Positions 34,919 to 43,798 of a stretch of 64,000 nucleotides of DNA are shown here, in pieces. Under the pieces are notes generated by a model. It saw only the letters and a list, made by a program, of their open reading frames with translations, was not told the origin of the DNA and ran no database searches. Origin of the DNA: Bifidobacterium commune (lineage in GTDB: Bacteria; Actinomycetota; Actinomycetes; Actinomycetales; Bifidobacteriaceae); the NCBI RefSeq assembly GCF_900094885.1, contig NZ_FMBL01000001.1:152867-216866 (forward strand). Direction: 5' to 3'. Both the position numbers and the translations under genes were made by a program. Position 1 is the stretch's first letter, and the number at the start of each line of letters is the position of its first letter.

Positions 34919-36082
34919 ATGAGCGAATTGATTCCCAGCAGTCTGCCGCTGCGTAATGACCTCGTGGGTGAGGAACCGTACGGTGCTCCTCAACTTGATG
35001 TGCCGGTATGCCTGAACGTCAACGAGAATCCCTACGAGCCCACGCTTTCCGTGGTTGATGAGATTACTCGGGATGTGCGCAGCATCGTCCCGACCCTCAA
35101 CCGTTATCCGGATCGTGAGCACATCGCGTTGCGTGAGGCTTTCTGCAAGTACTTGGAACGTGAATCCGGGGTGACGCTGGAAGTTGAGCAGGTATGGGGA
35201 GCCAATGGTTCCAACGAGATTATGCTTCAGCTTTTCCAGGCGTTTGGTGGTCCGGGACGTAAGGCATTAGGGGCCGCCCCGACCTACTCCATGTATCCGG
35301 AGTATGCGCGTGACACGTTCACTGGTTGGGCTACTGTCCAGCGCAACTCCGATTTCTCGCTTGACCTTGAAGGATTGCTGACTGCAATGGAGCGCGAACG
35401 ACCGTCGATCGTACTGTTGACCAGTCCAAACAACCCTACAGGGACCATACTGCCGATGGATCAGCTTGAGAAGGTGCTTCAGGCATCGCAGCATATCGGG
35501 GTTGAAGGAGCCGGGCCTCACGTGCATCCGGTGGTCGTCGTGGATGAGGCATATATCGAGTTCCGCAACCTTGGCACGCCTACGGCGCTGGATCTGCTAG
35601 GGTCATATTCCAACCTAGCCGTGAGTCGGACTATGAGTAAGGCGTTCGCGTTCGCTGGTGCCCGTGTGGGATACGTTGCTGCGGATCGAGGCATCATTGA
35701 CTGTCTGCGCATTGTACGTATGCCTTACCATCTTTCCGCCATCACCCAGGCCACCGCGCTCGCAGCGTTCAAACACACCGATGAACAGCTCGGCCAGGTG
35801 AATCACTTGCGTGAGGTTCGTGAGGAGACCGCTGAGTGGCTCAGGTTGCAAACCTGGCACGGCAAGCCGTTGCAGGTTGCAGCTTCTCAGTCCAATTTCC
35901 TCTTGTTCGGAGGTTCTTTCGAAGATCGCGATCGTATCTTCGAAGAACTGCTCAAGCGTGGTGTACTCATTCGTGTAGTCGGTCCTGAGGGTTGGATGCG
36001 TGTGTGTATGGGCAAAGATGAAGAGATGGCTCGTTTCCGCAAGACGTTGGCTGAAGTATTGGCTAAACTGGAAGAAGAGTAG
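34919..36082 (+). CDS. hisC: Histidinol-phosphate aminotransferase
   Basis: PLP-dependent transamination of imidazoleacetol phosphate. The 387-residue protein shows NVNENPYEP near the N-terminus, NRYPDREH, GANGSNEIMLQLF, TSPNNPTGT, VVDEAYIEF and the PLP-lysine motif RTMSKAFAFAGARVGY. The ATG at 34919 follows AAAGGAAG at good spacing; the frame extends upstream to a GTG near the hisD stop, without support. It lies 75 bases after hisD. Confidence 0.96.
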   Translation: MSELIPSSLPLRNDLVGEEPYGAPQLDVPVCLNVNENPYEPTLSVVDEITRDVRSIVPTLNRYPDREHIALREAFCKYLERESGVTLEVEQVWGANGSNEIMLQLFQAFGGPGRKALGAAPTYSMYPEYARDTFTGWATVQRNSDFSLDLEGLLTAMERERPSIVLLTSPNNPTGTILPMDQLEKVLQASQHIGVEGAGPHVHPVVVVDEAYIEFRNLGTPTALDLLGSYSNLAVSRTMSKAFAFAGARVGYVAADRGIIDCLRIVRMPYHLSAITQATALAAFKHTDEQLGQVNHLREVREETAEWLRLQTWHGKPLQVAASQSNFLLFGGSFEDRDRIFEELLKRGVLIRVVGPEGWMRVCMGKDEEMARFRKTLAEVLAKLEEE

Positions 36083-36311
36083 CAATCGTTGTGATTTCGT
36101 GTACGCGCAAGAAAGTCGTGCACGGAATTTCCTGCTTTCTCAGTTCGGCGAAGTCGGATGCCTTGGTGATCAGGGCGTTGGGATCCTGATGGTTTCTCGC
36201 CGGCGTTGAGTGTCCACGTGGGTTTTGACGGCATCGCAGACCGTACTGGTCGTGCATCGTGGTGGGTGATTGCTAACGTAGGGCTGTGAACCAGCAATAA
36301 GGAGAAGTGGT

Positions 36312-36914
36312 ATGACACGGACGGCTACGATAGTGCGTGAAACCAGCGAATCGAAGGTTGAACTGAGCCTGAATCTTGATGGTACGGGCAAAACCGACAT
36401 CGAGACGACAGTGCCTTTCTATAACCATATGATGACCGCGCTGGGTAAGCATTCGTTGATTGACTTGAAAATTCGCGCCAGGGGTGACACGGATGTTGAC
36501 GTGCACCATACTGTCGAAGACACGGCCATCGTCTTTGGCGAGGCACTCAAGCAGGCGCTGGGCGACAAGCGCGGCATCCGCAGGTTCGGTGATGCCACCG
36601 TGCCGTTGGATGAGGCGCTCGCGCGTGCAGTGGTTGATATTTCTGGCCGTCCGTATGCGGTGTGTACCGGTGAACCGGCAGGTTTTGAATATGCCATGAT
36701 CGGTGGGCACTTCACTGGTTCGTTGGTGCGTCATGTCATGGAATCCATCGCTTTTCACGGTGGTCTGTGTCTGCATATGCAGGTGCTTGCGGGCCGCGAT
36801 CCGCATCATATCGCTGAAGCCGAGTTCAAGGCACTGGCTCGGGCGCTACGTGTCGCCATCGAACCGGATCCGCGTATTGCTGGCATCATTCCCAGCACAA
36901 AAGGGGCGCTGTGA
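36312..36914 (+). CDS. hisB: Imidazoleglycerol-phosphate dehydratase
   Basis: Dehydrates imidazoleglycerol phosphate using Mn. The 200-residue protein has the metal motifs [40 protein letters not shown] and [13 protein letters not shown]. It is a single-function dehydratase without a phosphatase domain. A 229-base gap without a gene separates it from hisC, and its TGA overlaps the ATG of the next gene. Confidence 0.96.
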   Translation: MTRTATIVRETSESKVELSLNLDGTGKTDIETTVPFYNHMMTALGKHSLIDLKIRARGDTDVDVHHTVEDTAIVFGEALKQALGDKRGIRRFGDATVPLDEALARAVVDISGRPYAVCTGEPAGFEYAMIGGHFTGSLVRHVMESIAFHGGLCLHMQVLAGRDPHHIAEAEFKALARALRVAIEPDPRIAGIIPSTKGAL

Positions 36915-37600
36915 TGGGCGAATATCGCGATGACGGTCAGGATTCGGACAAATTTGACGATGCCGAGAACAACGAGAACGACAACCTGTTCAGTGATGAT
37001 GAGCTTGATGCGGCGCTTGCCGGTTTCGAAAAAGAATTTACCGATGATGCTGAGGACCCTTCTGCACAGTCCGATCGCAGTGTTACCGACGAACTCGACA
37101 GAATGGACTTTGACGAAGAGCTCGCTGGGCTCATCGGCAACAAAGCTAAGGTTGCAGTACTTATCACTCGGTTGATTTCTGCGGATTTGCTTGCGGCATT
37201 TTGTCAGATTTCCGACATTTCGGCTGACTGTGTAGCCGACAAGAACGGTGCTGTTGCGATTCTGCGCAATCTTGACGGGGATGCACCCGAATCCGCGGCA
37301 AAGGACCTGACGAATGTGGTCAGTGGAATGCCGGCCGTGTTGTCCGTTAATCGAGCGGACAAGTTGGTCTCTACACTGTATATGGCAGGGGAGCCCGGTC
37401 AGAAGTTCGCACCCCCCGTGCTGTTTGCGACAACGCCGGAATGCGTTGAAGATCTGATGCTCGGTATCACCAATGTGGCCGCGCTTCGGTCACAGGGAAC
37501 ACATGTGGTGTCAACGGCCGATTTCGACCGAGAGAAAGCCATTCGGGTTATTGCCGATTACACGCACCCGCGTGGCCGCGGCAAATCGAGTATCGGTTAG
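36914..37600 (+). CDS. Unknown acidic protein within the his cluster
   Basis: A 228-residue protein with no signal or membrane segment. Residues 1-60 are strongly acidic and disordered-looking (DDAENNENDNLFSDDELDAA); the rest is a globular-looking domain with VLITRLISADLLAAFCQISD, AVAILRNLDGD and APPVLFATTPECVEDLMLGI. It starts at an ATG that overlaps the hisB stop, so it is translationally coupled to hisB. I do not recognise the family. Position suggests a bifidobacterial gene carried along in the his operon; function unknown. Confidence 0.7.
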   Translation: MGEYRDDGQDSDKFDDAENNENDNLFSDDELDAALAGFEKEFTDDAEDPSAQSDRSVTDELDRMDFDEELAGLIGNKAKVAVLITRLISADLLAAFCQISDISADCVADKNGAVAILRNLDGDAPESAAKDLTNVVSGMPAVLSVNRADKLVSTLYMAGEPGQKFAPPVLFATTPECVEDLMLGITNVAALRSQGTHVVSTADFDREKAIRVIADYTHPRGRGKSSIG

Positions 37601-37847
37601 GCTGATCTTATTCGCCGCTATGCACTGCCGTCACGCTGGAATGTCGGCATTGTCGGAGGCGTTGGACCACGGTCGGTGCCATGGCTTGTCTTACGATAAT
37701 CGGTGTGGCGGTTTTACCGGTGCATAGAGTAAGGAAAGTCGGCGGGCGGAAAGGTCCGGATGCTGGATGTTTGGAAAGATTCCTCTTGCGGTGCATTGAT
37801 ACTTGACATAGGCCGGCATACGGGAGGATGAGACGAAGGGAGCGACA

Positions 37848-38549
37848 ATGGCGACAGTGGTGGTGTTTGATTACGGGTACGGCAATGTTCGCTCCATGAT
37901 GCGTGCGCTCGACCATGTGGGGCTGGACTCGATATTGACCAGCGATAGTAAACAGGCCCTTGAGGCTGACGGACTGGTCGTCCCCGGAGTGGGCGCTTTT
38001 GCTGCTTGTATGGATGGCCTGCAGGCCATCCATGGTGGCCAGATCATTCTTGATCGTCTGGCGGCCGGTCGTCCGGTGCTTGGTGTCTGCGTTGGTTTGC
38101 AGGTCATGTTCGCACAAGGTGTGGAAGGCGGGACCTCAACGCATGGGCTTGGAGTCGTGGACGGAAGCGTGAACCTGCTTGACGCTGATGTAATACCCCA
38201 CATGGGTTGGAACACTGTCGAAGAGCCGGAGGGGTCTGTGTTGTTAAATGGCCTTGAAAACGATCGTTTCTATTTCGTGCATTCATATGCCGCTATGGAG
38301 GCGCGAATTCCGGGTGAATCACCAAAACTCGTTGAGGAAGATGCCGATTTGGAGTCGGACGGCTATCGTGGCCATGCCCAGCCGAGTATCACCGATGTTG
38401 GAACCCAGAAGGTGGGTTGGTGCAACTACGGTCGAAGTCGCTTCGTAGCGTCCTACGAGCGTGGCCCGCTTTCTCTCACCCAGTTCCATCCCGAGAAGTC
38501 GGGTGAGGCAGGGGCTCACCTGCTTTGCAACTGGGCCGCAACATTGTAA
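37848..38549 (+). CDS. hisH: Imidazole glycerol phosphate synthase, glutamine amidotransferase subunit
   Basis: Provides ammonia from glutamine to HisF. The 233-residue protein shows VVFDYGYGNVRSM, VPGVGAFAACM, the nucleophile GVCVGLQVMF, and the triad end TQFHPEKSGEAG. The start follows GAAGGGAGCGACA. The partner hisF is not in this window. Compared with E. coli it has a moderate insertion between VNLL and the C-terminal triad. Confidence 0.95.
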   Translation: MATVVVFDYGYGNVRSMMRALDHVGLDSILTSDSKQALEADGLVVPGVGAFAACMDGLQAIHGGQIILDRLAAGRPVLGVCVGLQVMFAQGVEGGTSTHGLGVVDGSVNLLDADVIPHMGWNTVEEPEGSVLLNGLENDRFYFVHSYAAMEARIPGESPKLVEEDADLESDGYRGHAQPSITDVGTQKVGWCNYGRSRFVASYERGPLSLTQFHPEKSGEAGAHLLCNWAATL

Positions 38550-38701
38550 AACCTGTGATCGGGGAAATGATGGGGATACGATAAGTCGCAGACTGTTGTT
38601 GTGCATGGTTTTCGATGCGTGGCAAGTTGCGATATTGTGTTTTCATTGCTGGCAGAACACATAACTGTTTTTATGAGACGTTTCAACATGAAGGAGACAG
38701 G

Positions 38702-39427
38702 ATGCTGACATTGCTTCCAGCTGTGGATGTTCGCGGTGGCAAGGCCGTGCGCCTGAGGCAAGGCGAATCTGGTTCCGAAACCGATTACGGCAGCCCGTAT
38801 GAGGCTGCCTTGACGTGGGCTGAAGAGGGCGCGAATTGGATTCATCTCGTCGATCTTGACGCCGCGTTCGGCACTGGTGATAACCGTGAAAAGCTGTGCG
38901 AGATAGGTGAGCGACTTGGAAACACAGTTCACATCGAGATGAGCGGCGGTGTCCGTGACGACGAGAGCATCGAGGCTGTGTTTGAGGCTGGTGCGGCACG
39001 GGTCAATATCGGCACTGCAGCATTGGAAAATCCCGAATGGACCGCGCAAATTATCCAGCGTTATGGTGAAAAAGTGGCAGTAAGCCTTGATGTGAAAGAT
39101 CATGCGCTGGCTGGACGCGGTTGGACCAGTAAGGGTGGTGACCTCTTTGAGACCATGTCCACGCTTGATGAAGTAGGATGCCGACGCTACGTGGTCACAG
39201 ACGTGGCTCACGACGGTATGATGGACGGTCCGAACCTCGAATTGCTTAGGGAAGTCGCTGAACGTACACCCGCTAACGTCACCGCTTCTGGCGGTATTTC
39301 AAGCATTGATGACATTCGAGCCGTGGCGCAGCTGGAAGAGGTCGGAGTTGATGCCGTGATTCTCGGCAAATCACTGTATGCGCATGCTTTCACACTCTCG
39401 GAGGCGTTCGAGGCGGTGCGTGACTGA
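38702..39427 (+). CDS. hisA: Phosphoribosyl isomerase (HisA, possibly PriA type)
   Basis: A (beta/alpha)8 barrel that isomerises ProFAR in histidine synthesis. The 241-residue protein has [15 protein letters not shown] at residues 3-17, [42 protein letters not shown] and [18 protein letters not shown]. In many actinobacteria the same gene (priA) also does the TrpF reaction; this cannot be decided here. The ATG at 38702 follows AAGGAGACAGG; the upstream frame extension is unsupported. hisF and hisI do not follow; the decayed sugar locus does. Confidence 0.95.
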   Translation: MLTLLPAVDVRGGKAVRLRQGESGSETDYGSPYEAALTWAEEGANWIHLVDLDAAFGTGDNREKLCEIGERLGNTVHIEMSGGVRDDESIEAVFEAGAARVNIGTAALENPEWTAQIIQRYGEKVAVSLDVKDHALAGRGWTSKGGDLFETMSTLDEVGCRRYVVTDVAHDGMMDGPNLELLREVAERTPANVTASGGISSIDDIRAVAQLEEVGVDAVILGKSLYAHAFTLSEAFEAVRD

Positions 39428-39454
39428 AAATTGGTGTAAAAGTGGAGCACCGGC

Positions 39455-39901
39455 TTAGTTTCCAGCGTTCCACGGTAACAATACCCGCTTCTGTTTGGGT
39501 TCTGCCAGCTTATTGGAGATGTTTTTGGCTGTCGCTTTTAGCAAATCGGCAAGTTTGGGTCCCAAAGCGACCGTTCCTGTCTTGACGACGATGCCGATGG
39601 CCGCAACGGCATTCGTTCCTTGGATAAATATTGGAACGGCAATCGAATTGACGGGAATGTCTTTTAAATCAAAAAAGCAATGCGTTTGTGTGTGATTTTT
39701 TCCAAAGCCTCATGCACTGATTGTGAATTCGGACATTTGGTTTCTCATGAAGGCCAGATGAAATTGTCGTGGTCCAATACGGCAGACTGCATGGAGGGTG
39801 GGGCAAATGCCAACAGCACTCGTCCCACAGCAGTGGGTAACAATGGCAAAATATCGCCGATGTGATAATAAATCGACAACCGTTGCTTGCCGTTGTGACA
39901 T
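39455..39901 (-). pseudogene. IclR-family regulator remnant (effector domain)
   Basis: Read on the minus strand, two in-frame pieces match the IclR effector domain: DILPLLPTAVGRVLLAFAPP then, after frame changes, IPVNSIAVPIFIQGTN and VAAIGIVVKTGTVALG, ending KQKRVLLPWNAGN at a TAA at 39455. At least two frameshifts separate them. The N-terminal helix-turn-helix half is absent: recognisable sequence begins at about 39901, exactly where the GH78 remnant begins on the other strand. Non-functional. Confidence 0.75.
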
Positions 39902-41493
39902 GGTGAAGACTACGACGATACGATGCAAATCGAGGGTTGGCGGCCTGCGGTGACCATTGATCACGGCACCGATATGTTTGCTGACCGACTCAGCCCGCCG
40001 TTGAGCATTGACGAATATCTGGAGGTCAAAGGAGATCATTACTACTCCCACCGGTGAAACCGTACTTGATTTCGGTCAGAACCAGGCAGGCTGGCCGGAG
40101 TTCTTCAACCGCGAGCCCGAAGGTACCGCAATCACGTTGCAGGTCGGCGAAATTCTGCAGGACAGCAACTTCTATCGTGGCAATCTGCGCGAGGCTCGTG
40201 CGGCTTTTAACTCTACGTCTCTGGTGGGAAGAACTGTGGGTGCGTCCACATTCACATACTACGGGTAGCGCTACGTCAAGGTCACGGACAATACCAAACC
40301 GTTGCGGGCTGAGGATTTCCTGGGCAGCCGTCATGTTTCGAAGATGGACGTTACCGGTGGCATCGAAACCGACAACCCTAAGGTCAACCGACTCTTGAGC
40401 AACATTCTGTGGAGTCAGAAAAGCAACTGCTTCGATGTGCCGACGGACTCTCTGCAACGCGACGAGTGTCTCGGCTGGTCGGCTGACGCCGCTGTATTCT
40501 GTTCAACTGCGTTGCTGAATATGGATTCCTATGCCTTCTACAAGAAGTATGCCAAGGATATGCAGATCGAACAGAATCAGCATGACTGCATGCTCCCCGT
40601 GTTTGCCCCGGCGATGCCAACCTGTAGACCGATGAAGATTTCATCGCATCGGTCTACTACTACCGTTTCAGTTCCATTGTCGCGCGCACGACGGAACTGC
40701 TCGGCTTGTGTGAGGATGCCGAGCATTGCGAGGTACAGGCGGAGACCATCAAGGAAGCCACTGCGAAGGAATTCATCACTGCCAACGGCCGTCTATTAAT
40801 CGACACCCAGACCGCCTATACTTTGACGTTGTACTGCGATTTGCTGCCGAAGCACCAGCAACAGTGCGTGCTGAACAATCTGGTTGTGCAGTTAGGAAAG
40901 GACGATAATCGCCTGAAAACCGGATTCGTTGGTACGCCGCTGATTTGTCAAGTTCTTTCCGGTACCGGGCAGCATAAGCTTGCGACCCAGTTTTTCCTCA
41001 ACGAGGATTTCCCGGTCTGGCTTTATGCGGTCAACCTTGGTGCGGCTACCGTTTGGGAATGTTGGAATCCGGTGCTTGCCATTCCATTGTCATGACCGTG
41101 CAGATGCTGTTCGGGCAAGAAGTGAGCGTGAGGCTTCCGCGCTCGCAAGGTGCCGAAATCGTCGTCAATGGCGAAGCGTGCGAAAAGCAGCTGGTGCTGA
41201 CCGGCGGAACATATCGGATTTCATATCGACCCGACACGACTATATTGAATACTGCGACCTCGGCATGTTGGTGTCGGCTATTATGTCCGACAAGGAATTA
41301 CTGAAGCAGCTTGAACCCATCAATGGTGTCTTTGGATTCTTGCAACAGGATGGCAAGCTTGATAATTTTGGTTCGCTTTCCCTGGTTACGATGAACACGA
41401 TGTTTCCATTCGTTAACATTCTGTCGGAGGAATTCGACGAAATCAAGGCCGTGATGGACAAGACCCCTCTCGAAAGTGAAAGGAGGTTCCTTG
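39902..41493 (+). pseudogene. Alpha-L-rhamnosidase-like (GH78) remnant
   Basis: Successive frames match GH78: EGWRPAVTIDHGTD, then TPTGETVLDFGQNQAGW, VGEILQDSNFYRGNLR, FTYYG with a stop at 40266 in place of an aromatic codon, VPTDSLQRDECLGWSADAA, LLNMDSYAFYKKYAKDM, then after a break at ~40620 SVYYYRFSSIVARTTELLG, KTGFVGTPLICQVLSGTG and ATVWECWNPV. The N-terminal domains, most of the catalytic core between the two middle blocks, and a part after ECWNPV are missing. At least three frameshifts and one nonsense codon are visible. Non-functional remnant. Confidence 0.8.
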
Positions 41494-42205
41494 GTGAAAG
41501 GAGCACTCTTTGATTTGGGCGGCGTGATCGCCGATACTGCTGTCTACCATCTTAAAGCCTGGAGCAAGCTGGTGAAAGATCATTTCGACCGTGAACTTCC
41601 CGACAAACTCGAAGAGAAAACCTCAGGGGTCAGCCGTACCGATTCCTCAAGGTGATTCTTGATTATCTTGATTCACAGTTCCACTGGATCAGTTCGATGA
41701 AATGGCTGCCAAAAAATGAGGCGTATCGTGCGCTTCTGACAGGTTTGACCGCTGTGCCGATATTCTCCCCGGTATTCCCGAACTGATTGCCGCGATGAAG
41801 GAGCGCGAGGTCAAGCTTTCTCTGGCGTCGGCCAGTATGAACGGTCCTTTCATTCTTGAGAAACCTGATCTGTCGGATGCCTTCGACGCCATTGCCGATC
41901 CGAGCAAGGTCGCCGAAGGCAAGCCCGCTCCGGACATCTTCCTTGCCGTCGCGTCGGCCATTGGTCTTGATGCCGGCGATTGTGTGGGAATCGAGAATTC
42001 GGTTGCTGGCATAACCGCCTTAATGCCGCTGGAGCGTTTTCGGGTGGGTGTCAGCAGCCCTGATGAACTCGGACAGGCAGGATGCTGGTGCCAAGCACTG
42101 CGTAGCTTCGATTCGATGGCATCGAACAAGCTTGGCAACGTCGCTGAACCTCGAATAAAACCTCGAAATCGGTTAGCCGCACCGAGCATGCTGAAATTTC
42201 GGTAG
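41494..42205 (+). pseudogene. pgmB: Beta-phosphoglucomutase remnant
   Basis: The GTG at 41494 with AGGAGG upstream starts MKGALFDLGGVIADT, the HAD motif I of beta-PGM but with Gly in place of the second Asp of DxD. It continues HLKAWSKLV and KTSGVSRTDS to a stop near 41655. Other frames then carry EAYRALL, DILPGIPELIAAMKER, LSLASASMNGPFILEK, DAIADPSKVAEGKPAPDIF and CVGIENSVAGI. Several frameshifts make it non-functional. Such genes usually serve phosphorolytic use of maltose- or trehalose-type sugars. Confidence 0.8.
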
Positions 42206-42335
42206 CTCGAATGTCTGCTGACCGGTTTTGCGTTTCGAGCCATGTTGGTAAGGTGAGGAAACGTACAATCACCTCGTCATCCTTGCCGACTGGCATTTAA
42301 CTGAAATGTAATAGTGATGTGAGACCATAGTAAGT

Positions 42336-43673
42336 ATGGATAAACAGCAAGAGTTCGCTTTGCGTACCGTTGAGGAACGCGACGTGCGATTCATTCGTTT
42401 GTGGTTCACCGATGTGCTGGGGACGTTGAAGTCCGTGGCCATCGCACCTGCGGAACTTGAGGATGCCTTCGAGGAGGGCTTGGGCTTCGACGGCTCGGCA
42501 ATCGAGGGTATGACTCGTGTTTCCGAGGACGATATGATCGTCAAGCCCGATCCGTCGACGTTCCAGTTGTTGCCTTGGCGCGACGGCCCTCAAGGGACGG
42601 CACGCATGTTTTGCGACATTCTGACTCCCGATGACGAGCCGTCGTTGGCCGACCCGAGACACGTTTTGAAACAAGAGCTCGACAAGGCCAAGAAAAAGGG
42701 CTTTACCTTCTATGTTCACCCTGAAATCGAATTCTATCTTTTCGAGCAGCAGGACGATTGGGGCATGGTTCCCAAGCCCGTTGACCATGGTACATACTTC
42801 GATCACGTTCCGCGCAGTCCGGGGATGGATTTTCGCAGGGCCGCAGTCAATATGCTTGAGCAGATGGGCATCTCCGTCGAATACTCGCATCATGAAGTGG
42901 GCCCGGGCCAGAACGAGATTGATCTGCGCTACGCCGACGCGATGGCGACTTCCGACAACATCATGACCTTCCGTACAGTGGTTAAGGAGATTTCGCTGGA
43001 GCGCGGCATCCATGCAAGCTTCATGCCCAAGCCCCTGACCGACGAACCGGGCAGCGGCATGCACACCCATCTTAGTCTTTTCGAGGGGGATTCGAACGCC
43101 TTCTACGAGGCCGGCCAAGAGTTTAATATGTCGTTGATCGCCCGACAGTTCGCTGCAGGCATTTTGTACCATGCCCGTGAGATCAGCGCCATCACCAATC
43201 AGTATGTCAACTCCTACAAGCGACTTTGGGGCGGCAAGGAAGCCCCAAGCTACGTGTGCTGGGGTCACAACAACCGTTCGGCGCTGCTGCGTATCCCGCA
43301 GTATAAGCCCGGCAAGGGCAATTCGGCCCGTATGGAATTCCGTGCGCTTGATCCAGTGGCCAACCCGTATCTGGCGTTTTCGGTGCTTCTGGCATCCGGT
43401 CTCGACGGCATTGAGCAGAAGATGACCCTTGGCGAGCCGACTAGCGATGCTGTTTGGGATATGACGGATGCTGAGCGCAAGGCGATGGGTATCGAACCGC
43501 TGCCCCAGAACCTTGACGAGGCCCTCAAGGTCATGGAGAAGTCCGATTTCGTCGCCGGAATTCTAGGTGAACATGTTTTCGAATACTTCTTGCGCAACAA
43601 GCGTCAGGAATGGGAAGATTACTGCCGTCAGGTCACACGTTACGAGCTGGAAAAATTCCTGCCGAAGTTGTAG
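42336..43673 (+). CDS. glnA: Glutamine synthetase, type I
   Basis: Makes glutamine from glutamate and ammonia with ATP. The 445-residue protein shows DVRFIRLWFTDVLG, the GFDGSAIEGM motif, FYVHPEIEFYLFE, EYSHHEVGPGQNEIDLRY, PLTDEPGSGMHTHLSL and KGNSARMEFRALDP. The adenylylation tyrosine context of the GSI-beta type is absent from the C-terminal part (EPLPQNLDEALKVMEKS), so this looks like the short GSI-alpha or actinobacterial GlnA2-type enzyme, not one controlled by GlnE. It stands alone between the decayed locus and the GH5 gene. Confidence 0.95.
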   Translation: MDKQQEFALRTVEERDVRFIRLWFTDVLGTLKSVAIAPAELEDAFEEGLGFDGSAIEGMTRVSEDDMIVKPDPSTFQLLPWRDGPQGTARMFCDILTPDDEPSLADPRHVLKQELDKAKKKGFTFYVHPEIEFYLFEQQDDWGMVPKPVDHGTYFDHVPRSPGMDFRRAAVNMLEQMGISVEYSHHEVGPGQNEIDLRYADAMATSDNIMTFRTVVKEISLERGIHASFMPKPLTDEPGSGMHTHLSLFEGDSNAFYEAGQEFNMSLIARQFAAGILYHAREISAITNQYVNSYKRLWGGKEAPSYVCWGHNNRSALLRIPQYKPGKGNSARMEFRALDPVANPYLAFSVLLASGLDGIEQKMTLGEPTSDAVWDMTDAERKAMGIEPLPQNLDEALKVMEKSDFVAGILGEHVFEYFLRNKRQEWEDYCRQVTRYELEKFLPKL

Positions 43674-43798
43674 GCGATTCGGTCGGGGGTTGGAATCCAC
43701 CCACCCCCTAATGGTTGGTTTGCCGGTTGTGAATGCGCATGGTGTCCGTCATGGGCGTCGATGGTGAACCGTCTTCGCCCTATGAGGGAAGGAAACGC

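Noticed and set aside
39495-40051. Short frames in the decayed locus as separate small genes
   Set aside because: They are pieces or antisense shadows of the IclR and GH78 remnants.
39902-41493. GH65 sugar phosphorylase as the identity of the broken enzyme, suggested by the beta-PGM neighbour
   Set aside because: The readable blocks (DFGQNQAGW, LQRDECLGWSADA, KTGFVGTPL, TVWECWN) match GH78, not GH65.
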